Source: Rhodocyclaceae bacterium
GTDB taxonomy: Bacteria > Pseudomonadota > Gammaproteobacteria > Burkholderiales > CAIKXV01
Direction: 5' to 3'
Length of the DNA: 64,000 nucleotides
NCBI GenBank assembly: GCA_020248265.1
Contig: JADCHX010000013.1
Coordinates: 35,286-99,285 of the forward strand
Shown here piece by piece: positions 48,445 to 56,423 of the stretch. Position 1 is the first letter of the stretch; each line of letters begins with the position of its first letter. The position numbers and the translations under genes are program-made. The notes beneath the pieces are model-generated. The model saw nothing but the letters and a program-made list of their open reading frames with translations. It ran no database searches and was not told the origin of the DNA.

Positions 48445-49789
48445 CACGATAGCGGCCATCGCGACGGCCCCGGGCCGCGCAGGGGTAGGAATCGTACGGG
48501 TGTCCGGGCCAGGCGCGGCCCGGGTCGCCGAGGGAATCATCGGTGGCCTGCCCGCAGAACGGCAGGCATCGCTGCGCACGTTCCGCGACGGTGAGGGCGG
48601 CGCACTGGATATCGGCGTCGCCCTCTGGTTTGCCGGCCCACGCTCGTTTACCGGCGAGGACGTGCTCGAGTTGCACGGCCATGGCGGGGCGGTCGTCCTG
48701 CGCAGCGTCCTCGAACGCTGCCTCGCTCTGGGCGCACGCCTGGCCGAACCCGGCGAGTTCACCCGCCGCGCCTTCGTCAACGATCGCATCGACCTCGCGC
48801 AGGCGGAGGCGATCGCCGACCTGATCGATGCCGCGAGCGAACAGGCGGCGCGTGGCGCGTTGCGGTCACTGTCCGGCGAGTTCTCTGCGGCGGTCGACCG
48901 GGTGGCGGATGCCCTGCTCGACCTGCGCATCCTGGTGGAAGCGACCCTCGATTTCCCGGAGGAAGATGGCGTCGACTTCCTCGCCGAGTCCGACGCGCTG
49001 CAGCGCCTGGCCACCGTACGAAGCGAACTGGCGGCGGTATTTCGCGCGGCGCGGCAGGGCAGCGCGCTGCGCGAGGGGCTGGTCGTCGTGCTGGCGGGCG
49101 CACCCAATGTCGGCAAGTCGAGCCTGCTCAACCGGCTCGCCGGCGACGAGGTGGCGATCGTGACCGAACACCCGGGCACCACGCGCGATACCGTGCGGCA
49201 GACGATCGTGGTCGAAGGTCTGCCGATCCACCTGGTGGACACCGCCGGCCTGCGCGACAGCGACGACCCGGTGGAACAGCTCGGCATGCAGCGTACGCGC
49301 GATGCACTGGCGCGGGCCGACCTGGTGATATCGGTGAGCGCAGCCGACGCGGTGGAGGGCGAAGCGCTCCTGTCCAGCGTGGCGGCGCGCGCGCTGGAAG
49401 CCCTGCCGGCGTCGGTCGCGCGTCTGCAGGTGGTGAACAAGATCGACCTGACCGGCGAAGCGGCTGCGGAATCCGACGGCGCAGGCGGATGGACGATCCG
49501 GCTGTCGGCGCGGACCGGGGAGGGCATCGACCAGCTGCGCGCAGCCTTGCTGCGGTTGGGTGGTCAGACGGAAACCGGCGAGGGCGTGTTCCTCGCGCGC
49601 ACCCGGCACCTGGCGGCGCTTCAGGCGGCCGAGCATCACCTGAGTGCGGCGGCGGAGGGGCGGTTGCCGGCGGATCTGCTGGCCGAGGAGCTGCGGCTGG
49701 CGCATGAGGCGCTGGGGTCCATCGTGGGGCGGATGACGCCGGATGCGTTGCTGGGGGAGATTTTCGGGAGGTTCTGCATCGGGAAGTAG
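48428..49789 (+). CDS. mnmE: tRNA modification GTPase MnmE
   Basis: 453 aa from the ATG at 48428 (MRASADTIAAIATAPGRAGVGIVRVSG); an ATG 18 bases earlier is possible. The N-terminal tetrahydrofolate-binding domain has EFTRRAFVNDRIDLAQAEAIADLIDA. The inserted G domain has GAPNVGKSSLLNRLAGDEVAIVTEHPGTTRDTVRQ, DTAGLRDSDDPVEQLGMQR and NKID. The protein ends GEIFGRFCIGK, the essential Cys motif. With MnmG it makes cmnm5U34 in tRNA. It is the last gene of the core series before the island. Confidence 0.97.
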   Translation: MRASADTIAAIATAPGRAGVGIVRVSGPGAARVAEGIIGGLPAERQASLRTFRDGEGGALDIGVALWFAGPRSFTGEDVLELHGHGGAVVLRSVLERCLALGARLAEPGEFTRRAFVNDRIDLAQAEAIADLIDAASEQAARGALRSLSGEFSAAVDRVADALLDLRILVEATLDFPEEDGVDFLAESDALQRLATVRSELAAVFRAARQGSALREGLVVVLAGAPNVGKSSLLNRLAGDEVAIVTEHPGTTRDTVRQTIVVEGLPIHLVDTAGLRDSDDPVEQLGMQRTRDALARADLVISVSAADAVEGEALLSSVAARALEALPASVARLQVVNKIDLTGEAAAESDGAGGWTIRLSARTGEGIDQLRAALLRLGGQTETGEGVFLARTRHLAALQAAEHHLSAAAEGRLPADLLAEELRLAHEALGSIVGRMTPDALLGEIFGRFCIGK

Positions 49790-49916
49790 GCGGGGGTCCG
49801 AGGGGTTCCGGAGGCTTCCGAGGAAATCGTACAAGCATCTGATATGATTGGTTTTTATAGCTGTTGCATGCCGCTGGCTTCCGGCAAGAGCCGAACGGTT
49901 TCATGTACACGCATGA

Positions 49917-49958
49917 GTACACATCAGGGATATGATCGCAAAAGTCCCTAATGTGTAC
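49917..49958. repeat. inverted repeat upstream of the integrase
   Basis: GTACACATCAGGGA (49917-49930), a 14-base loop, TCCCTAATGTGTAC (49945-49958): 14-base arms with one mismatch. A further ATGTACAC half-site sits at 49903-49910. The position, 15 bases before the integrase ATG, suits an operator or an integrase/excisionase arm-binding site. Confidence 0.55.
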
Positions 49959-49972
49959 ATGGAAGCCCGCCC

Positions 49973-51178
49973 ATGCCGCTCACTGACACCGCCATCCGCG
50001 CCCTGAAGCCCGAGGCCAAGCGCTACAGCCGCACCGACGAGCGTGGCCTGGTGATCGAGGTGTTCCCCACCGGCGGCATGCTCTGGCACTACCGCTACCG
50101 GGTGAACGGCAAGCCCGAGCGGGTCACGCTGGGGCGCTATCCGGCGCTGTCGCTGCGCCAGGCACGGCTGGAGCGTGACCGGCGCGAAGCACTGGTGGCG
50201 CAGGGCCAATCGCCGGCGGAGCAGAAGCGGCTCACGCGGCAGGGGCTGGGGCCGGAGGTGACGGTTTCCGAGTTCGGCGAGCGCTTCTTCCGCGAGATCG
50301 TCAACCGCGACCGCAAGGACACGACTATCCCCCGGCGCTACTTCGACAAGTCCATCGTGCCGGCCATCGGCAGCAAGCCGGTGGGCGAGGTGACCACCGA
50401 GGATGTGCGCGCCATCATCTGGCGCAAGAAGGACGAGGGCTTCGACGCGGCCGCCGGCGTGATCCGCGGCCTGCTCAAGCGGCTCTTCGACTACGCCATG
50501 ACCGCTGGCCTGACCGCGACCAATCCGGTGATGGCCCTGCCGATGCGGCATGTGCACCGCGCGCGCTCACGCGAACGGGCGCTGGCACCACAGGAGATCC
50601 GCGTGTTCCTTAAGGCGGTGATGGAGTCGAACGTGCGCCGGCAGTTCAAGGTGGCGCTGCGGCTCATCCTGCTCACGCTGGTGCGGAAGTCGGAGCTGAT
50701 GCTCGCGCGCTGGGAGCATGTGGATGTCGAGAAGGCCGAGTGGCACATTCCGGCCGAGAACTCCAAGACCGGCAAGCCGCACATCGTGTACCTGTCGCCG
50801 CAGGCGCTGGCCTTGTTTGCCGAGCTGCGGTCACTGGCCGGCGGCAGCGAGCTGGTGCTGCCCGGGCGCGGGTCGCTCGACAAGCCCTTCGCGCACAACG
50901 CGATGAACAATGCGCTGAAGGTGGCGCTGCGCGGCCAGGACATTCCGGCGTTCACCATTCATGATCTGCGGCGGACCGCGTCGACGCTGCTGCACGAGCA
51001 TGGGTGGCCGGCGGATGTGGTGGAGAAGGCGCTGAACCACACGATCGGCGGGGTGCGCGGCGTGTATAACCGGGCGGAGTATGCGGGGCAGCGGCGGGAG
51101 ATGCTGGGGTTCTGGGGGGAGTATGTGGAGGGGTTGGGGGAGGGATCGGATAGGAAGAGTTTGGGTGGTGCTGGGTGA
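49973..51178 (+). CDS. P4-type tyrosine recombinase (integrase)
   Basis: 401 aa. The N-terminal DUF4102 arm-binding domain is MPLTDTAIRALKPEAKRYSR then GLVIEVFPTGGMLWHYRYRVNGK and TLGRYPALSLRQAR. A core-binding helical domain follows. The catalytic domain has the Arg in LVRKSELMLARW (about 225), HDLRRTASTLLHEHG, NHTIGGVRGVYNRAEY with the nucleophilic Tyr, and KTGKPHIVYLS. It integrates and, with an AlpA-like factor, excises the island. It runs in the same direction as mnmE. The last 15 residues are low-complexity. Confidence 0.95.
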   Translation: MPLTDTAIRALKPEAKRYSRTDERGLVIEVFPTGGMLWHYRYRVNGKPERVTLGRYPALSLRQARLERDRREALVAQGQSPAEQKRLTRQGLGPEVTVSEFGERFFREIVNRDRKDTTIPRRYFDKSIVPAIGSKPVGEVTTEDVRAIIWRKKDEGFDAAAGVIRGLLKRLFDYAMTAGLTATNPVMALPMRHVHRARSRERALAPQEIRVFLKAVMESNVRRQFKVALRLILLTLVRKSELMLARWEHVDVEKAEWHIPAENSKTGKPHIVYLSPQALALFAELRSLAGGSELVLPGRGSLDKPFAHNAMNNALKVALRGQDIPAFTIHDLRRTASTLLHEHGWPADVVEKALNHTIGGVRGVYNRAEYAGQRREMLGFWGEYVEGLGEGSDRKSLGGAG

Positions 51179-51289
51179 CTGGAACAGACTGGAGACGGTC
51201 ATTCGTTTCGTTAAGGCGAGTGTCGGCGACCGCCGTAACCGGCCATTCCAAGTTGGACGGCTCGTGCCACTCCGGCGCGCTGGACGCCT

Positions 51290-52411
51290 TCAGTTGATGG
51301 TGCTTGCCACCATCGCCTCCAGCAGTTGCGTGCGTTCGAGGATCTTCCCCTGATAGCGCACGACGCCGAAGGTGTCGTCGACTAGGTACTTGTCGTCTTT
51401 GTAGACGTGCACATGGATGCCGCGCTCCTGCGGGCGATCAGCCGTCCAGAGCACGGCGGGGGTGGACGCCCAGACTTGGAAAGGTAGCCCCGGGAAGGCG
51501 TCAAGGTCGATTTCCTTGACGACATCCACGTAGTTGTTGGCCTTGCTGAATTGGTCATGCAGCGGCTTCAGGGGGGTGGACGAGATTGCCCCTTTGCTAC
51601 GTGTGTTGTCCCGTCCGCAGTTGCCGCAGAGGTGCTTCGTATGAGGCTTGCGGGCGAAGTCTCCCAAGTCCAGGTGCGGATAGCCGCAGTCGTAGCAGTT
51701 GATGCAACCCATAGCTTTGCCGCTTTCGAGGGCAAGAACGAACTCCAAAGCCGAGGGTGGTGTAAGGTGAACCCTAGTGATCTCGTGGCTGCCGAACAAG
51801 TTGTCGTTTGCGTTGTAGTGCAGAGATAGCGCCTTGAAATCGCGATCTACCACCTTGGCTTCGCCAGGCGCCTTGCGGATGTGGACGTGGATCTTGGGTC
51901 GTCGAGGCTTCGACGAGCCGTTGTGGCTTAGGGCTGGGGGCATCGAGCACCAGATCCCGACCTCTGCGAAACTCTGGATGTCGATGTGCTCGGGGTCGAC
52001 GACGTATGACATCGGCTGGTCGTGATTTGCACACTGCACCTTGCCATTTGCTTCGGCGCCTGCGATGTCGCCTTTCGTGCCCCAGTGGCGCTGGTGAGTG
52101 CGACACCACCAACGAGCGGCCCCGTTGCGCATCTTGCCTGCACCGACGATGTCGCAGTCGAGTTGTGCGTCATCGCCTTCCTTTCCTGGAAACAGGCCGA
52201 GCAGGTCTTCGCTCGACACAGCAATGTTGCCCAGCGTCCTGCCATACGACCAGCAGATGGCCTCGCGAACCACGGGGGCCTGTTCCTGAGTCGGCTTCTC
52301 GTACCCCAGAAACCTGTGTGCAGTCTTCTTCGCGGGCTTCTGTGCGAGATCCCATTCGTAGCCCCAGAGCTCGATCCGGCCGGCGGCGCCGACCCTGCGT
52401 TCGACTTCCAT
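51290..52411 (-). CDS. uncharacterised protein with two candidate zinc sites
   Basis: 373 aa, start supported by GGAGAG upstream of the ATG at 52411. I do not recognise the family. Two Cys/His clusters are visible: Cys86, Cys103, His106, His109, Cys127 and His130 in the N-terminal third, and C-x2-C-x2-C (236, 239, 242) followed by HTKHLCGNCG (257-266) near the middle. Between them and at the C-terminus are beta-rich segments that resemble each other (IHVHIRKAPGEAKVVDRDF and IHVHVYKDDKYLVDDTF), suggesting an internal duplication. It lies between the integrase and the Ubl cluster and reads away from a divergent MOSC gene. Confidence 0.75.
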   Translation of the reverse strand: MEVERRVGAAGRIELWGYEWDLAQKPAKKTAHRFLGYEKPTQEQAPVVREAICWSYGRTLGNIAVSSEDLLGLFPGKEGDDAQLDCDIVGAGKMRNGAARWWCRTHQRHWGTKGDIAGAEANGKVQCANHDQPMSYVVDPEHIDIQSFAEVGIWCSMPPALSHNGSSKPRRPKIHVHIRKAPGEAKVVDRDFKALSLHYNANDNLFGSHEITRVHLTPPSALEFVLALESGKAMGCINCYDCGYPHLDLGDFARKPHTKHLCGNCGRDNTRSKGAISSTPLKPLHDQFSKANNYVDVVKEIDLDAFPGLPFQVWASTPAVLWTADRPQERGIHVHVYKDDKYLVDDTFGVVRYQGKILERTQLLEAMVASTIN

Positions 52412-52647
52412 CCCTTACTCTCCTGGAGGCGGTTGCTGCGCTGCAGCGGATCTGCCTAGCGTTTTTTAAGTAAGACCAGATTATCCCGGCGCATCGCCAC
52501 ATAGCTTAGGCTTGACCGTGGCACCGTGGTCGGCGCTGAGCGGCCTCAAGGGGCTGTCGCGGGGTACCGTCCTCGCAGCGAGGATGTGGCCCGCAAAGCT
52601 TCGCGGAAAGCCACCTCAATTGTGGCGGAAACTTACACACCCGACGT

Positions 52648-53403
52648 ATGATTCAAGGCCTACTGCTCACAACCTCATACCCGACGAACAGGCAAGCGCT
52701 GCGAGATCGAACAGTCTGGCAGACCATTGGCTCCGTGCAAGCCGCATACAGCCGGGCTGCCAAAGGGGTCAAGCCAAGGAGTCTGTTGCGAGTCGACGCA
52801 GTTGCCAACCACGGCATCGTCGGCGACAGGCACGCTTGCCCACACTCGCCACGGCAGCTACTAATCGCCGGGAACGCTGCCTATGATCAGTTTGGGCTGC
52901 CCGAAGCAACACTCCGTGAAAACCTGCGCATCGACTGCTCTACCTCACATCTGCTTTCGGGCGACCTTCTTCGCCTTGGCTCCGATGTCGTGCTGTGGCT
53001 GACGATCCAATGCGAGCCCTGCGGGCTCTTGGAGCGTCGGCAGCCTGGAACCGTCAAGACCATCGGAAAGCACCGAGGCATGCTGGCCCGCGTCTTGCGA
53101 GGTGGGTCGTTCGGCGTCGGTGACGAGGTGTCGCTGGTGCGTTCCTCCCTGCCTGCCATGAGCGATGATTGGCAGGCGCGGGTTCTTGGCGTCGCATGCG
53201 CGGTGCCTGCCGGGCAGTACATCGCCTACCGACAGCTCGCCGAGCTGGCGGGTGTGGCCAACGCATACTGCCGGGCGTTCCCGAAGGTTCTGGCGAGGCT
53301 ACCTGTCGACATCTCAAGTCGGGTCGTCAGTGCCGCAACCTCGCTGCCCGGACCGCGATGGAGCGGCACCGAGCTATTCGCGGTAGAACAGTACTTCGAT
53401 TGA
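52648..53403 (+). CDS. MOSC domain fused to alkyltransferase-like DNA-binding domain
   Basis: 251 aa from the ATG at 52648; a later start near residue 30 (GSVQAAYSRAAKGVKP) would be closer to normal MOSC proteins. MOSC signature: VANHGIVGDRHACPHSPRQLL (53-72), AAYDQFGLPEATLRENL, GDLLRLGSDVVLWLTIQCEPCGLLE with Cys122/Cys125, and KHRGMLARVLRGG (141-153). From about 175 a second domain reads WQARVLGVACAVPAGQYIAY and LAELAGVANAYCRAFPKVLARLP, like the helix-turn-helix half of O6-methylguanine methyltransferases, without the PCHR cysteine. MOSC proteins carry sulfur or bind molybdenum cofactor; the DNA-binding half suggests a nucleic-acid target. The gene is convergent with the Ubl operon. Confidence 0.75.
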   Translation: MIQGLLLTTSYPTNRQALRDRTVWQTIGSVQAAYSRAAKGVKPRSLLRVDAVANHGIVGDRHACPHSPRQLLIAGNAAYDQFGLPEATLRENLRIDCSTSHLLSGDLLRLGSDVVLWLTIQCEPCGLLERRQPGTVKTIGKHRGMLARVLRGGSFGVGDEVSLVRSSLPAMSDDWQARVLGVACAVPAGQYIAYRQLAELAGVANAYCRAFPKVLARLPVDISSRVVSAATSLPGPRWSGTELFAVEQYFD

Positions 53404-53419
53404 GGCAAGTCCGCCAACC

Positions 53420-53869
53420 TCATTCAAGCCAGTCCAGAATGCGTCGCCATCCCCGTCGGCGGCCCGCATCGCCCGGAGCCGACGGTGACTTGACCGACGG
53501 CACCGGCGCCGGTCGCGGATCGAGCCGTAGGCGGTAGTAGCGCCGCTTGTCGTGAGCATCGGCGTCGCGCACCGCGCGAACATCCGTGTCTGACATCGGT
53601 CCCGCCCAGATGACGCGGTTGCCGCGCAAGACGTAGTGCGAGCGGCACGGGTAGCTCCAGTTGCCGATCGAAGGGTGAAGCGACACTGAGTCACCGTCAA
53701 AGATGAGCCGCCAGTCGGTAGGCGACAGCGGTGTCACCACCTTCATGCCGCAGCCGCACAAGCATCGGTGGCTCGCTGTCGCGTAGGTCATCGACACGTA
53801 GAGAACGCCCTCGTCGAGCACCTTCGGCATGAACTCGACGAACTGGACTGTGTAGATCTGGTGTTTCAC
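53420..53869 (-). CDS. DUF6527-like protein of a bacterial ubiquitin-like operon
   Basis: 149 aa from a GTG at 53869 that overlaps the E1-like gene's stop (GTGA). The signature is HRCLCGCGMKVVTPL (Cys36, Cys38, Cys40), DWRLIFDGDSVSLHPSIGNW (Ser67), and PCRSHYVLRGNRVIWAG (Cys75, His78), fitting the DUF6527 pattern C-x-C-G-C ... HPSI ... C-x-SH. This family occurs beside bacterial ubiquitin-like operons, and I recall a proposed processing-peptidase role, which is unverified here. The last 30 residues are a basic, Pro-rich tail. It is the third gene of the Ubl operon. Confidence 0.78.
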   Translation of the reverse strand: MKHQIYTVQFVEFMPKVLDEGVLYVSMTYATASHRCLCGCGMKVVTPLSPTDWRLIFDGDSVSLHPSIGNWSYPCRSHYVLRGNRVIWAGPMSDTDVRAVRDADAHDKRRYYRLRLDPRPAPVPSVKSPSAPGDAGRRRGWRRILDWLE

Positions 53870-55047
53870 CGCGTCACGTCGCTCGTTAGGAGGTTGGTGT
53901 TCGTCGTGTAGGTCGAGTCGTGCTCCCGGTCGTCGTCGGCGTAGAAGCCGCAAAGCTTCTTCCACTTGATCACTGCCATCACGGCGCACTGCGCGTTCAG
54001 CTCGGCGAGCTGGATGTTGCGAGCGTAGAGGTCGTCTTCGTCGTTCGCGGCACAGGACACACGCTGCGCGACGTGGTCCTGCTGATCCGCGGTGCTGGTC
54101 GTCACCCGGCAGATGCCCCAGAGCTGCAGCCTGGCCTGCTGCAGCTCGACGCCGATGCCGGCGTCGATGAACGAGCGCTTGGTGGCCTGCAATGCCTCGA
54201 TGATCAGACGCTTGGCCGGCCCGCCATCCATGCACAGGAACACGAAGTCGTACCCGACGAGCTCGCCCACGTTCGTCTCGTCGACGAAGACCTCGTGCGG
54301 CACGATGCCGCGGCGCATCTTGCCGTAGAGCGCTGCCCAGTAGCCCACTTTCGTCGGCATCGACTGCAGCTCTTCCAGCGACGCGGCCGACGGCGCCCTG
54401 AACGCGTTGTGCTGCAGGAAGAAGTCGCCGTCGTAGAGATGGATCTCCAAGGCAGGCGTCTTGGCGACAAGATCCAGCAGGTACGAGCCCGTGCCGCCCA
54501 GACCGATGATGGCGATGCGCGCACCCGACAGCTTGCCCGCCACGGCCGTGATGCCGGCGCGGCTCGAGGCGGAGTCGATGTAGCAGAACACGGACTCGGT
54601 CTCATCGGCCGCCATTGGGCGGTGGGTGCGCGCAGTCAGGCTCGGCTGCAGCGACTGCGCCGGCGCGCTGATGATTTCGATGTACCGGGTCATCTTGGCG
54701 TGGTAGTCCGGGTACCCGGTCGGCGGCTTGTTCGAGAAGGCGTGCTGCGCCGCGATGTCATGCGCCAGATCGAAATTCGCCGTGCCGTGCCGGATCGCGG
54801 TGATCGTGCGCCCGGCGCGGTCGCACGGGTGCTCGCCGATGAACCACGCCATGTGGTTACCGGGCCGCGAGGTGGAGTCGCCCGCCAGCGTCAGGTCCGA
54901 CACGAGCGTGCCGTAGCCGATAACGCCGGCGGCGTTGACGTAGGGGACGCTGTGCACCAGCAGGTGCCCGGAGCGTATTTCGAGCTCGTAGCCCTCGTCG
55001 CGCAGCCTGAGCAGGTCAGGGCTACGACTTATCAGTGCGCTTTGCAT
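53866..55047 (-). CDS. E1-like ThiF-fold adenylyltransferase with N-terminal DUF6791 domain
   Basis: 393 aa. The N-terminal domain (1 to about 145) has FIGEHPCDRAGRTITAIRH and AFSNKPPTGYPDYHAKMTRYIEI, matching DUF6791. The ThiF/E1 domain follows: ARIAIIGLGGTGSYLLDLVAK (nucleotide loop at 182-188), HLYDGDFFLQHNAFR (Asp206, Asp208, Asn214, Arg217), and YARNIQLAELNAQCAVMAVIKWKKLCGFY near the end. Possible thioester cysteines are Cys312, Cys332 and Cys354. It should activate the C-terminus of the 90-aa Ubl encoded by the overlapping upstream gene. Overlaps at both ends (26 bases with the Ubl gene, GTGA with DUF6527) show tight coupling. Confidence 0.85.
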   Translation of the reverse strand: MQSALISRSPDLLRLRDEGYELEIRSGHLLVHSVPYVNAAGVIGYGTLVSDLTLAGDSTSRPGNHMAWFIGEHPCDRAGRTITAIRHGTANFDLAHDIAAQHAFSNKPPTGYPDYHAKMTRYIEIISAPAQSLQPSLTARTHRPMAADETESVFCYIDSASSRAGITAVAGKLSGARIAIIGLGGTGSYLLDLVAKTPALEIHLYDGDFFLQHNAFRAPSAASLEELQSMPTKVGYWAALYGKMRRGIVPHEVFVDETNVGELVGYDFVFLCMDGGPAKRLIIEALQATKRSFIDAGIGVELQQARLQLWGICRVTTSTADQQDHVAQRVSCAANDEDDLYARNIQLAELNAQCAVMAVIKWKKLCGFYADDDREHDSTYTTNTNLLTSDVTR

Positions 55048-55294
55048 TGAAGATCATCCCGCGGTTGACGAACACCGCCTCGCCGGCGACTAGGGAGCCT
55101 TCCCGGTTCTGGTCGGGCCCACGCTTGTAGGTGATCGTGTAGACGATTTCGTCGTTGAAGATCGCGTCGGTGAAGGCCAGCCGGACGATGTCCTCGAAGG
55201 TCAGGCGACGGCGCAGCACGACGTGCTGCTCGCCGTTGATGACGATCTCGAAGGTGCGGAGCTCCGGGTTGGTTTCTCCTGTTTCCGTGTTCAT
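55022..55294 (-). CDS. multiubiquitin-family ubiquitin-like protein (single domain)
   Basis: 90 aa from the ATG at 55294, preceded by AGGAG at 8 bases; a start at 55318 is less likely. The beta-grasp core is RTFEIVINGEQHVVLRRRLTFEDIVRLAF (13-41), with IVYTITYKRGP and a final VNRGMIFNAKRTDKS. This matches the multiubiquitin domain family, which ends in a conserved T-D-K-S rather than Gly-Gly. It is the first gene of a leftward operon with the E1-like and DUF6527 genes and is presumably the protein modifier that the pathway conjugates. Confidence 0.82.
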   Translation of the reverse strand: MNTETGETNPELRTFEIVINGEQHVVLRRRLTFEDIVRLAFTDAIFNDEIVYTITYKRGPDQNREGSLVAGEAVFVNRGMIFNAKRTDKS

Positions 55295-55422
55295 ACTGTC
55301 TACTCCTTGTGGTTTCATACCCAGTAGGACTCCCCAGCGCCCCAGCCGAGGACGGCTGCAAAAACATTTGCCGCGCGTCCAGATCGCGAGCGCCAGGAGT
55401 CATACGGATCGGAAGCCGAACC

Positions 55423-56016
55423 ATGGAACAACCCAAACCACCAGACGAAGAGCCGCTGTCCAAGGCCGAGCGCGAGGCGTTGCTGGGCGCGATGTCGCCC
55501 GGCGACTGGGGCCGCGCCGAGAGCTTGGCGCGGGCGGCGGCACTCGGGCTGACGGACATGACCTGGGAAGATCTGCTGCAGGAGACCCTGACTGACCTCC
55601 TCGGCGAGGATCGGACGTGGCAACGCGGCGTGCATCCGCTGGTCACGCTCAAGGTGGCGATGCGCAGCGTCGCCAGCAACGCGAAGAAGAAGGTCAAGAA
55701 CGCCCCAATCGACCAGTTCACCGTCGTGTCGACCGGTGAAGAGGAAGCGCCCGAAGAGGGGCGTCCGCCGCCGGTGCAAGCGGTCCAGCACCTAGGCCCA
55801 CAGGACATCCTGGAAGGGCGCCAACAACTGGCGGCAATCGAGCAGCTCGTCCAAGGCGACCATCAGGCCGAGCTGGTCCTGATGGCATGGGCCATGGGCA
55901 TTAGCGGCGCCGAGGCCCGGAAGGAAACCGGACTCGACGCCAAACAATTTGATGCGGCGCGACAGCGCTTGCTGCGCAAGCTCAAGTCGGATGCTGCTGC
56001 GAGGAAACCGAAATGA
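55423..56016 (+). CDS. sigma-70-like factor (ECF-type) divergent from the Ubl operon
   Basis: 197 aa. A region-2-like helix set is seen in LGLTDMTWEDLLQETLTDLLGEDRTWQRGVHPLVTLKVAMRSVASNAKKKVKN (about 44-98, read in parts), and a region-4-like helix-turn-helix near ISGAEARKETGLDAKQFDAARQRLLRKLKSD at the C-terminus. The linker is acidic. The family assignment is by pattern; core-polymerase binding cannot be proved by eye. The ATG at 55423 faces the Ubl gene across 128 bases, so it could transcribe either arm. Its stop overlaps the next start (ATGA at 56013). Confidence 0.7.
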   Translation: MEQPKPPDEEPLSKAEREALLGAMSPGDWGRAESLARAAALGLTDMTWEDLLQETLTDLLGEDRTWQRGVHPLVTLKVAMRSVASNAKKKVKNAPIDQFTVVSTGEEEAPEEGRPPPVQAVQHLGPQDILEGRQQLAAIEQLVQGDHQAELVLMAWAMGISGAEARKETGLDAKQFDAARQRLLRKLKSDAAARKPK

Positions 56017-56423
56017 CTGCGTCTCAGAAGCCGCAGGATGACCTGAGCGTCCTGCTCGACGCACTGCTTGCTGAGTTGATGGGAATGAGCGATGAGCAGG
56101 TGCTCGACGGCAATGGACCGGCCGCCGTCCAGACGCGTGGACTGACGCTGCTGAGTGCGGCGAAGCAGGAGGCCGCAAAGCGTCGTCTCTCCGCCGCGAA
56201 GGCGAGTTTGGCTGTGTCCCGCGCTGGCCCGCGTGCCCCGGGCACCGGCGACTTGAGCGTCGCTGACGTAAAGGCATTCCTGCGTGAAGCGGCGAACAGC
56301 GGCGAATACACCATGGCGGCGCGACAGCTCGACGAACTGTCGGATCAGGCAGCGCTCGCGCTGTACAACAAGTTTGTCCGTCTGGGCGTCGTTCCGGCCC
56401 GATCGGAAGACGACCCACAATGA
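56013..56423 (+). CDS. uncharacterised protein of the sigma/ImmA operon
   Basis: 136 aa, no recognised domain. Mostly helical in appearance: LSVLLDALLAELMGMSDEQVL at the start, then LLSAAKQEAAKRRLSAAKASLA and a C-terminal VADVKAFLREAANSGEYTMAARQLDELSDQAALALYNKFVRLG. Its start overlaps the sigma-like gene and its stop overlaps the ImmA-like gene (both ATGA), so all three proteins are probably made in fixed ratio. It could be an adaptor or an anti-sigma-type partner; this is only inference from position. Confidence 0.7.
   Translation: MTASQKPQDDLSVLLDALLAELMGMSDEQVLDGNGPAAVQTRGLTLLSAAKQEAAKRRLSAAKASLAVSRAGPRAPGTGDLSVADVKAFLREAANSGEYTMAARQLDELSDQAALALYNKFVRLGVVPARSEDDPQ

Noticed and set aside
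46591..49527. A 978-codon minus-strand frame over yidC and mnmE
   Set aside because: Antisense to two conserved genes; no signature of its own.
49790..49972. tRNA gene as integrase target
   Set aside because: No cloverleaf-compatible sequence or TTCGA-type T-loop was found between mnmE and the integrase.
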